A stretch of DNA of 64,000 nucleotides from Bradyrhizobium sp. 138 (GTDB lineage Bacteria > Pseudomonadota > Alphaproteobacteria > Rhizobiales > Xanthobacteraceae): NCBI RefSeq assembly GCF_023074075.1, contig NZ_JADPKT010000012.1:1-64000 (forward strand), written 5' to 3'. The notes below the pieces were generated by a model, which did not search any database, was not told the DNA's origin, and saw only the letters and a list, made by a program, of their open reading frames with translations. The position numbers were made by a program, and so were the translations under genes. Below, piece after piece: positions 44,767 to 53,601 of this stretch; the stretch's first letter is position 1, and every line of letters begins with the position of its first letter.

Positions 44767-46041
44767 TCAGGTCGGAATCCGCACCGGCAGCGTCTCATAG
44801 CCCTTGATGAAGCTGGAATAGATCCGCTTGGGCTCGCCGACCACCTCGATGCGGTCGAAGCGCTTCAGCATCTCCTCCCAGACGATCTTGAGCTGCAGCT
44901 CGGCAAGACGCATACCGACGCAGCGGTGGATACCGAAGCCGAACGATAGATGCGTGCGCGGGCGCGGGCGGTCGATGATGAAATCGTTCGGCCGCTCGAA
45001 CATCTCCTCGTCGCGGTTGCCGGAGACGTACCACATCACCACGCGGTCGCCCTTCCTGATCTGCTTGCCGCCGATCTCGGTATCTTGGAGCGCGGTGCGC
45101 CGCATATGGGCCAGCGGCGTCTGCCAGCGGATCACCTCGGGCACCATGGAATCGATCAGCGCCGGGTTGGCGCGGAGCTTGTCGTACTGCTCGGGGTTCT
45201 CGTTCAGCGCCAGCACCGAGCCGGTCATGGTGTTGCGCGTGGTGTCGTTGCCGCCGACGATGAGCAGGATGATGTTGCCCATGAGATTGTCGGGGTCCAT
45301 ATGGCGTGTGGCGTCGTTGTGTGCCATCAGCGACAGCAGATCGTTGCGCGGCGCCGAGTTGACGCGCTCGTTCCACAGCTTGGACATGTAGGCGTAGCAC
45401 TCGTCCATCTCGCGGCGGCGCTCTTCGGCGGAGGCGACGATGCCGCTCTTGGGCAGCGCGGTGGAGACGTCGGACCAGCGCGTCAGCTTGCGCCGCTCCT
45501 CCCAGGGGAAGTCGAATAGGGTCGCCAGCATCTGCGTCGTCAGCTCGATCGAGACGCGCTCGACGAAATTGAAGGTCTCGTTGCGCGGCAGATTGTCGAG
45601 CACGCTCTGCGAGCGCTGCCGGATCAGCTTCGCCAGCTCGTCCAGATGGGTCGGGGTGAACATCGGCGACACCGTCTTGCGCTGCGACGAATGTTTGGGC
45701 TGGTCCATCGCGATGAAGCTCGGATAGTCGTAGCCGGGCGGCACGTCGCGGATCGAGATGCCGCCGAGCGTCGAGTCCGAGGAAAAGATGCCGTGATGGG
45801 TGTCGACATGCATGATGTCGTTGTATTTCACCACCGACCAATAGGGCTCGATCGGCGCGTTGGTGCAGTAGTGCACCGGCTCTTCCTTGCGCAGCCGCTC
45901 GAACCACGGCCACAGCGTGTCGTCCTGGAACAGCCTGGGCGCGCCGGGGTGGAATTGCGACAACGGCGTCGCATAGGCCTCCTCGCGCGCCTTCCGCATG
46001 CGTTCGGCCTTGTCCACTTTAACCGGCGCTTGGAGGTTCAT
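44767..46041 (-). CDS. Cytochrome P450, CYP153-type
   Basis: 424 aa. Signature regions of CYP153 are clear: GGISIRDVPPGYDYPSFIAMD, KTVSPMFTPTHLDELA, LATLFDFPWEERRKLTRWSD, I-helix VGGNDTTRN, ExxR in PEVIRWQTPLAHMRRTA, and heme-ligand Cys374 in FGFGIHRCVG. CYP153 enzymes hydroxylate alkanes, fatty acids or terpenes at the terminal carbon. They need a ferredoxin and a reductase, which are not encoded here. It forms a tandem pair with a second CYP153, with a repeat between. Confidence 0.93.
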   Translation of the reverse strand: MNLQAPVKVDKAERMRKAREEAYATPLSQFHPGAPRLFQDDTLWPWFERLRKEEPVHYCTNAPIEPYWSVVKYNDIMHVDTHHGIFSSDSTLGGISIRDVPPGYDYPSFIAMDQPKHSSQRKTVSPMFTPTHLDELAKLIRQRSQSVLDNLPRNETFNFVERVSIELTTQMLATLFDFPWEERRKLTRWSDVSTALPKSGIVASAEERRREMDECYAYMSKLWNERVNSAPRNDLLSLMAHNDATRHMDPDNLMGNIILLIVGGNDTTRNTMTGSVLALNENPEQYDKLRANPALIDSMVPEVIRWQTPLAHMRRTALQDTEIGGKQIRKGDRVVMWYVSGNRDEEMFERPNDFIIDRPRPRTHLSFGFGIHRCVGMRLAELQLKIVWEEMLKRFDRIEVVGEPKRIYSSFIKGYETLPVRIPT

Positions 46042-46068
46042 CGTCGTGGCTCCAGTTGGTTTTCTTAA

Positions 46069-46212
46069 CCTCTCCCGCTTGCGGGAGAGGTCGGCGCGTC
46101 CCGGGCGATGCGAAGCATCGTCCCGTGCGCCGGGTGAGGGTTTTCTCCTCTTGGGGATAGTCCCATTGCCGAGATACCCTCTCCCCGACCCTCTCCCGCA
46201 AGCGGGAGAGGG
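46069..46212. repeat. Extragenic palindrome, family G
   Basis: CCTCTCCCGCTTGCGGGAGAGG is present at the left, and CCCTCTCCCGCAAGCGGGAG at the right. The middle has GGGCGATGCGAAGCATCG, shared with 29002-29133. Separates the two tandem P450 genes. Confidence 0.88.
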
Positions 46213-46259
46213 AGCGCAGCTTGCTTGCGGGCGCAGCGCGAAATCATCTTGCTGCCAAT

Positions 46260-47525
46260 CTACGCCGCGATCTTCACAGGCAGCTCTTCAAGTCCCTTCA
46301 CAAAACTCGAATAGACCCGCTTCGGCTCGCCGACCACATCGATATGGTCGAACCGCTTAAGGATCTCTTCCCAGATAATCTTGAGCTGGAGTTCGGCAAG
46401 CCTGAGGCCAACGCAACGATGAATGCCGAAGCCGAAGGACAGATGCGTGCGCGGGCGGGCGCGGTCGATGATGAAGTCGTAGGGCCTCTCGATCGCCTCC
46501 TCGTCGCGGTTGCCCGAGACGTACCACATCACGACCTTGTCACCTTTCTTGATCTGCTTGCCGCGGAACTCGAAATCGGAGAGCGCGGTGCGGCGCATAT
46601 GCGCCAGCGGCGTCTGCCAGCGGATCACTTCGGGGACGAAACTGTCGAGCAGAGCGGGGTTTTCGCGCAGCTTGCGATATTGCTCCGGATGCTGGCTCAG
46701 CGCGAGCAGCGAGCCCGACATGGTGTTGCGCGTGGTGTCGTTGCCGCCGACGATCAAGAGGATGAGATTGCCGAGGAAGTTCTTGGCATCCATGTCGCGC
46801 GTCGCGGCGCCATGCGCCATCATCGAGAGCAGGTCGCTCTTCGGCGGCTGCGCGATGCGTTCTTTCCAGAGGCGCGCGAAATAGGCCGCGCATTCGGTCA
46901 GTTCGGCCTGGCGCTCGTCCTCGGTGGCGACGAGGCCGTCAGGGCCGGGGATCGTAGTGGCAATGTCGGACCAGCGCGTCAGCTTGCGGCGGTCCTCCCA
47001 CGGGAAGTCGAACAGCACCGCCAGCATCTGCGTGGTCAGCTCGATCGAGACGCGGTCGACCCAGTCGAACACCTCGCCGCGCGGCAGGTTGTCCAGGCAC
47101 TCGGCCGAGCGCTTGCGGATGTTGAGCGCGAGATTGTCCAGATGCGTCGGCGTGAACATCGGCGCCACGGTCTTGCGCTGCGCGGCATGGCGCGGCGGGT
47201 CCATCGAGATGAAACTCTCGCGGCGCAGGTCCGGGTCGATGTCGCGGATGGTGATGCCGCCGAGCGCGGAGGCCGAGGAGAACACCGAATGGTTGGTCTC
47301 GATCTCCATGATGTCGTTGTAGCGCGTCACCGACCAGTACGGCCCGAACATCGAGTCCTTGCAATAGTGCACGGGATCTTCGCGGCGGAGGCGATCGAAA
47401 TAGGGCCAGAACGTATCGGTCCTGAACAGTTCCGGATCGCCCGGATCGAACTGCTCAAGCGGCAATTTCGACGCGCGCTCGCGAAGTGCGTCGAGCTTGG
47501 CCGCGCTCTCGATGGTCCCATGCAT
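46260..47525 (-). CDS. Cytochrome P450, CYP153-type, tandem paralogue
   Basis: 421 aa starting MHGTIESAAKLDALRE, with GGGAG at good spacing. Strong resemblance to the adjacent P450: ISMDPPRHAAQRKTVAPMFTP, LAVLFDFPWEDRRKLTRWSD, VGGNDTTRN, Cys371 in FGFGIHRCVG, and nearly the same last 50 residues. The N-terminal third differs more, which would fit different substrate specificity. It is upstream of its paralogue on the same strand; a 218-bp gap holds a repeat. Terminal hydroxylation of hydrocarbons or fatty acids is inferred from the family. Confidence 0.93.
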   Translation of the reverse strand: MHGTIESAAKLDALRERASKLPLEQFDPGDPELFRTDTFWPYFDRLRREDPVHYCKDSMFGPYWSVTRYNDIMEIETNHSVFSSASALGGITIRDIDPDLRRESFISMDPPRHAAQRKTVAPMFTPTHLDNLALNIRKRSAECLDNLPRGEVFDWVDRVSIELTTQMLAVLFDFPWEDRRKLTRWSDIATTIPGPDGLVATEDERQAELTECAAYFARLWKERIAQPPKSDLLSMMAHGAATRDMDAKNFLGNLILLIVGGNDTTRNTMSGSLLALSQHPEQYRKLRENPALLDSFVPEVIRWQTPLAHMRRTALSDFEFRGKQIKKGDKVVMWYVSGNRDEEAIERPYDFIIDRARPRTHLSFGFGIHRCVGLRLAELQLKIIWEEILKRFDHIDVVGEPKRVYSSFVKGLEELPVKIAA

Positions 47526-47812
47526 GACCGTTCTCCCTGGCACGAACCGCGCGTCGTTGAATTCTGCGCTGCGGTATTTGATTTGCAATTACAGCTGGTT
47601 GTCTGCGCCGGAGCAAGGGAGAGTTTTGTCACGTCCAACCTTTGCGAGAGGGGCGAGACCTCCATCAACGTGATCCCCCGCACACCGTTTGTCGCGAAAT
47701 CATGCCAGAAACCGACTGGAATCGAGGTAAATCGAACCCGGCCATCTTGGGGATCGACCAATCTCTGACCTATAGTTTGATCGCAATAGACCAGCATCCC
47801 GAGGTTGCCGCC
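47526..47812. other. Divergent intergenic region
   Basis: 287 bp between the minus-strand P450 and the plus-strand DUF898 gene. It holds both promoters; I see no palindrome or small gene. The frame of the DUF898 gene stays open through it but without family sequence. Confidence 0.4.
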
Positions 47813-48967
47813 GTGAACGACATGCAATGGACCCCGATCGGCTCTCAGCCCCTTCCGCCGCCGCTGCCGTCCACAGGGGTCGACTTCACCGGAAACCGCT
47901 CCGAATTCCGCAAATTGGTCACCAAGGGTGCCATGCTGGAGCTCGTCACCTTCGGCTTCTACCGGTTCTGGCTGGTTACCGACATTCGCCGTCATCTATG
48001 GGCGAACACCGCGGTCGATGGCGATGCCGCCGAATATACCGGCCGGGCCAAGGAGCTGCTGGTCGGCTTCCTGTTCGCGCTCGCGATCCTGGTGCCGATC
48101 TATCTCGCCTACTTCCTGATCGGCATCGAGTTCGAGCGCTGGCAGGGCTTTGCCTCGGTGCCTCTGTTCATCGGCTTCTACGCCTTCGGCCAGTTCGCGA
48201 TTTTTCGCGCGCGGCGCTATCGGCTGACGCGTACGGTCTGGCGCGGCGTGCGGTTCTGGATGGACGGCTCCGGCTGGGCCTATGCGTTCCGAGCGATGGC
48301 GTGGGGCCTGCTGGTGTTCCTGACGCTCGGCCTGGCGCTGCCGTGGCGCGAGGCCGCGCTCGAACGCTACAAGATGCAGCATACCCATTACGGCGACCTC
48401 CGCGGTGATTTCGAAGGCGACGGCTGGACCTTCTTCAAGCGCGGCTGGTGGCTGTGGCTGCTCAGCCCGATCGCGCTGTTGATCTTCCCGCTCGCGCCGT
48501 TCTTCTATGCCGAGTTCAAGGCGCGCGAGTGGCGCTGGTGGCTCGACGGCATCCGCATCGGCGGCGTCAGCCTGTCCTCGAACCTGCCTCATGATGCTTT
48601 CTACGGGCTGTATTGGAAGGTGATCGGCTGGTGGACGTTGCTGTCGATGGCTTTCTCCGCCTATCTCGGCGGCAGCGCCTTGCTCGTCGTTGCGCTGAGC
48701 GGCGTTCCGGCCGATCGGGTGTTCGGCTCCGACAATGCCGCCAAGAGCATCCCGATGGTGGTGGTGATGGTGATTGGCTATTTCGCCCTGGCGCTCGCGA
48801 TCAACATCGTGATGCGGGTCTATCTCCAGCGCGATCTCTGGGCCAAGGTGCTGGAGACCGTCAAGGTGCACAACATTGCGGCCGCCGCGGATGTGCGTGG
48901 CAGCGGCCAGCTTGCCAGCGCGCTCGGCGAAGGTTTTGCCGACGGACTCGATGTCGCGGGATTTTGA
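47813..48967 (+). CDS. DUF898 (YjgN-family) membrane protein
   Basis: 384 aa from a GTG with GAGG 8 bases upstream; ATG three codons later is an alternative. Typical DUF898 features: FTGNRSEFRKLVTKGAMLEL, TFGFYRFWLVTDIRRHLWAN, and repeated modules with about seven transmembrane helices (GWWLWLLSPIALLIFPLAP). The function of YjgN is not established. It is separated by only 3 bp from an M48 peptidase gene, so the two proteins probably work together in the inner membrane. Confidence 0.88.
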   Translation: MNDMQWTPIGSQPLPPPLPSTGVDFTGNRSEFRKLVTKGAMLELVTFGFYRFWLVTDIRRHLWANTAVDGDAAEYTGRAKELLVGFLFALAILVPIYLAYFLIGIEFERWQGFASVPLFIGFYAFGQFAIFRARRYRLTRTVWRGVRFWMDGSGWAYAFRAMAWGLLVFLTLGLALPWREAALERYKMQHTHYGDLRGDFEGDGWTFFKRGWWLWLLSPIALLIFPLAPFFYAEFKAREWRWWLDGIRIGGVSLSSNLPHDAFYGLYWKVIGWWTLLSMAFSAYLGGSALLVVALSGVPADRVFGSDNAAKSIPMVVVMVIGYFALALAINIVMRVYLQRDLWAKVLETVKVHNIAAAADVRGSGQLASALGEGFADGLDVAGF

Positions 48968-48970
48968 GCT

Positions 48971-50083
48971 GTGAGTGAGTTGTCCACCGAGGCGTCTGCG
49001 CAGTCCGTCAAGCCGACCATCTTCTTCGACGGCGTGTCGAGCCGCAGGCGTCAGGTGAAGCTGATGCTGGGTGATGTGCTCGAGATCGTCGAGGAGGGCG
49101 GAGCGCCCGTGCGCTGGGCCTATGCCGACATCCGTCGCGCCGACAGCCCGGGTGGCGTCCTGCGGCTCGCCTGTACGTCCGCGCCGTCCCTGGCGCGGCT
49201 CGAAATCCGCGACGCTGTCCTCGCAGCGGATCTGACCGCGCGATGCTTGCGCCTCGATGAGCATCAGACCTCGCGGCGTGGCGTTGCCAAAATCGTTGGC
49301 TGGTCGGTGGCGGCCGCCGTCTCCATCGTCTGCGTCGTGCTGTTCGGCGTGCCACTCGCCGCCGACCGTCTCGCGCCGCTGGTGCCGAAGCCCGTCGAGC
49401 GGCGCATCGGCGATGCCGCCGAAGTGCAGATGAAAACCATCTTCGGCCGCAATACGTGCGAAGATCCCGCAGGCAAGGCCGCGTTCACAAAACTCGTCAA
49501 CCGCTTGCGCGATGCCGCAGGTCTCGACGATGATTCCATGACGGCCGGTGTGCTGCCGACCTCGGTGCCGAATGCCTTCGCATTGCCGGGCGGCAAGGTG
49601 TTCGTGCTCAAGGGCCTGCTCGACAAGGCCGAAAGCCCCGACGAGCTCGCCGGTATCCTCGCCCACGAGCTCGGCCATCTCAAGCATCACGACAATATGC
49701 GCGGGTTGATCTACAACGGCGGCACCTCGTTCCTGATCGGCCTGTTGTTCGGCGACGTCACCGGCTCGAGCGCGGTGATCTTCGCCTCGCGCACCCTGGT
49801 CGAGGCCTCCTATTCGCGCGAGGCCGAGACCGCCGCCGATACGTTCGCGATCGAGGTCATGCACAAGCTCGGCCGCTCGCCAAAACCCGCTTTTGAGCTG
49901 ATGTTCCGCATCACCGGCAAGGAAGGCGGCTCGACGCTCACGACGATCCTCGCCAGCCACCCCCTGACCGAGGACCGGCTCGCACGGATGACCAGGGAAG
50001 ATCGCCCCGCCAGCGGCCCGCCGCTATTGACGGACAAGGAATGGAAGGCGCTGAAGGGCGTTTGCGGCAGCGGGAAGATCTAG
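48971..50083 (+). CDS. M48-family membrane metallopeptidase
   Basis: 370 aa, GTG start. N-terminal domain with a beta-rich segment (about 1-95), one transmembrane helix (about 107-130), then a Zn-peptidase domain with HELGH (in LAHELGHLKHHDN, about 236) and the third ligand Glu in YSREAETAADTFA. Family members such as HtpX and LoiP take part in envelope protein quality control. Co-transcribed with the DUF898 gene. Confidence 0.93.
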   Translation: MSELSTEASAQSVKPTIFFDGVSSRRRQVKLMLGDVLEIVEEGGAPVRWAYADIRRADSPGGVLRLACTSAPSLARLEIRDAVLAADLTARCLRLDEHQTSRRGVAKIVGWSVAAAVSIVCVVLFGVPLAADRLAPLVPKPVERRIGDAAEVQMKTIFGRNTCEDPAGKAAFTKLVNRLRDAAGLDDDSMTAGVLPTSVPNAFALPGGKVFVLKGLLDKAESPDELAGILAHELGHLKHHDNMRGLIYNGGTSFLIGLLFGDVTGSSAVIFASRTLVEASYSREAETAADTFAIEVMHKLGRSPKPAFELMFRITGKEGGSTLTTILASHPLTEDRLARMTREDRPASGPPLLTDKEWKALKGVCGSGKI

Positions 50084-50093
50084 GGCCGCAGCG

Positions 50094-50723
50094 TCACCTC
50101 GTCCCGTAGGCACGGTCGCCGGCGTCGCCAAGGCCCGGCAGGATGAAGCCGTTCTCGTCGAGGCCCTCGTCCACCGCCGCGGTCCAGATCGGCACGTCCG
50201 GATGAAAGCCGCGCAGCCGCTCCAGCCCTTCCGGCGCTGCGATCAGGCAAGCGAGGCGGATATCCCTGGCGCCGCGCTCCTTCAGCCGGTCGATGGCGGC
50301 GACCGCCGTGTTGGCGGTCGCGACCACCGGCGTCACCACGATGGCGAGGCGCTCGCTGAGATCGGACGGCGATTTGAAGAAATATTCGACCGCGGCAAAG
50401 CTGTGCGGCTCGCGATAGAGGCCGATATGGGCGACGCGCGCGGTCGGCACCAGATCCATCATGCCGTCGACGAAGGTGGTGCCGGCGCGCAGCATCGGCA
50501 CGAACACCAGCTTCTTGCCGGCGATCTTGGCCGAGTGCATCGTCGCCAGCGGCGTCTCGATGACGGTGTCAGTGAGCGGCAAATCGCGCGTCACCTCGTA
50601 GCACAGGAGCATGCCGATCTCCTTGATCAGCTCCCTGAACGATTTGGTCGAGATGGACTTGTCCCGCACCAAGGTCAGCTTGTGCTGCACCAGCGGATGA
50701 TCGACGATCGTGACGCCTTCCAT
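50094..50723 (-). CDS. upp: Uracil phosphoribosyltransferase (URC6-like) with altered PRPP loop
   Basis: 209 aa, AGGAGC before the ATG. Follows the Upp family throughout ([49 protein letters not shown] uracil-binding end). The PRPP-binding loop, DPMLATG in E. coli Upp, reads TPVVATANT here: Asp is Thr131 and Gly is Ala. The protein may use a different phosphoribosyl donor mode or have reduced activity. Last gene of a three-gene operon with URC1- and URC4-type genes, 52 bp downstream of the latter. Confidence 0.9.
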   Translation of the reverse strand: MEGVTIVDHPLVQHKLTLVRDKSISTKSFRELIKEIGMLLCYEVTRDLPLTDTVIETPLATMHSAKIAGKKLVFVPMLRAGTTFVDGMMDLVPTARVAHIGLYREPHSFAAVEYFFKSPSDLSERLAIVVTPVVATANTAVAAIDRLKERGARDIRLACLIAAPEGLERLRGFHPDVPIWTAAVDEGLDENGFILPGLGDAGDRAYGTR

Positions 50724-50775
50724 GATTGGTTGCTCCTGAAATTCATCAAGCGGATGCGTGAGCGACAATGAGGGT

Positions 50776-52014
50776 TCAGAAAACCGTGCCGTCGCTGATC
50801 ACCTTGAGCGGCGGCGAGCCGTCGGGCCGGCGTGAAAAGGCAATGCTGCGGCCGGCGGCCCAGGTGCCGCCTTCGAGGATGCTGGCGAGCGGCAATGTTT
50901 CGCGCGTGCGGCCGAGTTTTGCGCGAACCAGTTCAGCTAACCGGTCGAGCAGCGCAACCGTCAGCGCGCGCCATTCCACGACGAGCAGCGAATCCACCGC
51001 ATGCGCGCGCTCGGCGTCGGCGGGATCGCGCAGGCGCAGCACCTCGTGATCGACGAACAGGCCGCCATTGCGGTATTCGGCAAGTCCGGTCAGCCCGTCG
51101 ATGTCGATGACATTGAATCCCGCGCGCTGCAGCGGCTCGATCAGCGAATAGCTCAGCCATTGCGACAGCTTGTGCAGCGGCACCAGGCCTGCGGTCGCAT
51201 CATCCGCCTTGAGCGCCGGATGGCGCCAGCAATCGCCGAGCGGGACGCCGGCGAGCTCCAGCCGCGATGGCCAGATCGGCCCGAGCTGGTTCAGCACCGC
51301 GGACAGTATGTCGGGTGCGGGAATAGCGCCGCTTAAAGCCTGCGCCGCGATGTGATCGAACAGCCCGCCCGGCCGCGGCGTGTCGTGCAGACCAAAGACG
51401 TCCGCGCGCTCGGCCACCCGCCTGCCCAGGCGCTGCAGCAGGTCGGTTCGCCCTTCGGGACCGAGCAGCGGATTGGCGGTGCTCACCTGAAACGCGGCCG
51501 TAAGCGCGGCGAGGGGGAGCTCCGCGAGCACGTCGGCATCGGCCCTCAAGGGCGAGGCGGCATCGCGCGAAAAAAGTCCATTCGCGAACATGTCGAGGCT
51601 CGCGATCGCGAGCCCCTCGGACCGCCCGATGCTGTCTCCTGTCACCGCGTCGCGATAGCGCCACGCCGCGCCCGCACCGGCATCGAGCAGCACGCTGACG
51701 ATGGCGAGGTCGAATTCGGCGCGCGCACGTGCCGCATGATCCGGCCACGAGACAGCGTCGGCCAGCCGCGCCCAGCGGTCGACGCCGCTAAGCACAAAAT
51801 GCCGCCAGCGTGCATGGAAGGGAATGTCGAGCGCCGGATAGGCTTTTCGCGTGACCGCGAGCACGGCCTCCGCGACACCATCCATGCGGTCGAGATCTAC
51901 AGTGAAGTGGTTCAAGCCGCCGGCAAGGCCGAGCTCGAGCATCTGCCCGGCCCGCGCGCGCACCGCCGCTGCGGTGAGCAGCGCGCGCGCCTGTCGTTCC
52001 AAAGCCTCCGCCAT
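50776..52014 (-). CDS. URC4/Urg3-family protein (DUF1688)
   Basis: 412 aa starting [18 protein letters not shown], 7 bp after the URC1-type gene. Recognisable DUF1688 segments: [63 protein letters not shown] and [14 protein letters not shown]. In yeast (Lachancea kluyveri) URC4 is required for uracil degradation and ribosylurea accumulates when it is missing, so it probably acts on a ribosylurea-type intermediate. The active site is unknown. Its presence between URC1- and UPRT-type genes defines the pathway. Confidence 0.9.
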   Translation of the reverse strand: MAEALERQARALLTAAAVRARAGQMLELGLAGGLNHFTVDLDRMDGVAEAVLAVTRKAYPALDIPFHARWRHFVLSGVDRWARLADAVSWPDHAARARAEFDLAIVSVLLDAGAGAAWRYRDAVTGDSIGRSEGLAIASLDMFANGLFSRDAASPLRADADVLAELPLAALTAAFQVSTANPLLGPEGRTDLLQRLGRRVAERADVFGLHDTPRPGGLFDHIAAQALSGAIPAPDILSAVLNQLGPIWPSRLELAGVPLGDCWRHPALKADDATAGLVPLHKLSQWLSYSLIEPLQRAGFNVIDIDGLTGLAEYRNGGLFVDHEVLRLRDPADAERAHAVDSLLVVEWRALTVALLDRLAELVRAKLGRTRETLPLASILEGGTWAAGRSIAFSRRPDGSPPLKVISDGTVF

Positions 52015-52021
52015 CGCGCGA

Positions 52022-53278
52022 TCAGTATTTTTCCAGCGAGCGGCCGACCACGCCATCCACGTCCTTCTCGGGCGCGATGTCGGTCGAGTAATAGCCGGCC
52101 GCCTTCTTGGCGGCGATCTCGACATAGGCGTCGGCCGGAATCAGCTCCGGCGGGATCGGCACGCGCTCGACGATGTCGATGCCTTGCGAGGTCAGCGCGT
52201 CGTATTTCATGTCGCTCATCGACAGGAAACGGTCGATCCGCTTCAGGCCGAGCCAGTGGATCGTATCCGGCATCAACTGCTGGAAGCGCGCGTCCTGCAC
52301 GCCCGCGACGCATTCGGTGCGCTCGAAATAGGCCGCGGCGGCATCGCCGTCCTCCTGGCGCTTGCGCGCGTTGTAGACCAGGAATTTGGTGACCTCGCCG
52401 AGCGCGCGGCCTTCCTTGCGGTTGTAGACGACGAGCCCGAGCCCACCCTCCTGCGCGCCGCGCGCGGATTCCTCGATGCCGTGGATCAGATAGGGCCGGC
52501 AGGTGCAGATGTCGGAGCCGAACACGTCGGAGCCGTTGCACTCGTCATGCACGCGGCAGGTGATCTTGGTGCGATGATCAGGCAGTTTTGTCACATCGCC
52601 GAACATGTAGACGGTGGTGCCGCCGATCGGCGGCAGGAACACCTTCATGTCCGGCCGGGTCACCAGCTCCGGGAACATGCCGGCGGTCTGCTCGAACAGC
52701 GTGCGCCGCAGCTCGGTCTCGGCGGTGCCGAAGCGCGCCGCCAGGCCCGGCAGGTACCACACGGGATCGATCGCGATCTTCACCACCGAGACGCTGCCAT
52801 TGGCGTGCACGACCTCGCCGTCGGCGCGCAGCCGCTTTGCCGCGAGCGCCTCGCGGATCTCCGGCAAGTCGAGCCGCGCCCGCGTCACCGCGATGCTCGG
52901 CCGGATGTCGACACCCTCCGCAATGTCTTTGCCGAAATTCTCGGCGACGAGGTGCCCCCAGGGATCGAGCGCGACGATTTTCGTGGGATCACGCCACTGC
53001 TCGAACGGCCCGATGGTCGCCGCCGGAAACGTGTTGGTGAGGTCGGGCCGCCGGATCGGATCGAGCGCGCCGGCGGACACCGCGAGCGCGCGGTACATTG
53101 CATAGGACCCGCCATGGCTGCCGATCACGTTGCGATCGCCTGCGCGTGACACCGTGCCGATGATCGGTCCGCGGGCGCGCGCATCAGTCGCGCCCCAGTG
53201 GATCGGAAAGGCGGACTTCTTGCCCGGCTCCGGATGCGAGGTCAGGCGGATGTGGTCGGTACGGTTCGCGCGGCTCAT
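52022..53278 (-). CDS. GTP cyclohydrolase II-like protein of uracil catabolism (URC1-type)
   Basis: 418 aa, with GGGAG seven bases before the ATG. The C-terminal part is GTP cyclohydrolase II-like: zinc Cys247, Cys258, Cys260 with the spacing of RibA (VHDECNGSDVFGSDICTC), YNRKEGRALGEVTKF, and QDAR(F), where Asp and Arg match RibA catalytic residues. A unique N-terminal region of about 230 residues distinguishes URC1 from riboflavin enzymes. It is thought to open the pyrimidine ring of a uridine nucleotide. First gene of the URC operon. The RCDCG motif of RibA is altered to ICTCR, so substrate is not GTP. Confidence 0.9.
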   Translation of the reverse strand: MSRANRTDHIRLTSHPEPGKKSAFPIHWGATDARARGPIIGTVSRAGDRNVIGSHGGSYAMYRALAVSAGALDPIRRPDLTNTFPAATIGPFEQWRDPTKIVALDPWGHLVAENFGKDIAEGVDIRPSIAVTRARLDLPEIREALAAKRLRADGEVVHANGSVSVVKIAIDPVWYLPGLAARFGTAETELRRTLFEQTAGMFPELVTRPDMKVFLPPIGGTTVYMFGDVTKLPDHRTKITCRVHDECNGSDVFGSDICTCRPYLIHGIEESARGAQEGGLGLVVYNRKEGRALGEVTKFLVYNARKRQEDGDAAAAYFERTECVAGVQDARFQQLMPDTIHWLGLKRIDRFLSMSDMKYDALTSQGIDIVERVPIPPELIPADAYVEIAAKKAAGYYSTDIAPEKDVDGVVGRSLEKY

Positions 53279-53290
53279 GACCAAACTCCC

Positions 53291-53325
53291 AAAAAGCCAA
53301 CGGCCCGCCGCTCGGACGGGCCTGG
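53291..53325 (-). terminator. Terminator-like hairpin in the leader of the URC operon
   Basis: Read on the minus strand: CCAGGCCCG, loop TCCGAGCGG, CGGGCCGTTGG, then CTTTTTGGG. The stem GGCCCG/CGGGCC extends to CCA/TGG with a bulge. The T-run ends 12 bases before the URC1 start codon. No minus-strand gene lies directly upstream, so it would act as an attenuator of the operon rather than a terminator of another gene; that is inference. Confidence 0.5.
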
Positions 53326-53344
53326 CTCAGTCGCGTTGCCGGTG

Positions 53345-53601
53345 CAGAGCACCAGCGACGCAAGCTCAATCCAACATATTGTAGCGGCGAGGCACGACAG
53401 ACAAGTTAATCGTGCGGGGTGGCCCAAAGGCCCGTTTCCGCCGTCGCCCTGATAGGTGAACGACGCCAGGACGCTACTTATATCTATGTAATTGTTCGAA
53501 TTTTTGAAGGGGCGGGCCCGCCTCCGCCCCCAAACAGGTGACTGGATAAAACCTGATTATTCGGACATATCGAGCGGATCGGCTCTGCCCCGGAGACTTC
53601 C
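53345..53601. other. Divergent intergenic region
   Basis: About 257 bp with no gene, locally richer in A+T (CGAATTTTTGAAGG around 53500). It should contain the promoters of the URC operon and the threonine synthase-like gene. No clear operator seen. Confidence 0.4.

Noticed and set aside
46221..47768. 515-aa plus-strand open frame across a P450 gene
   Set aside because: It is antisense to a well-supported CYP153 gene and shows only Arg/His/Asp-rich shadow composition.
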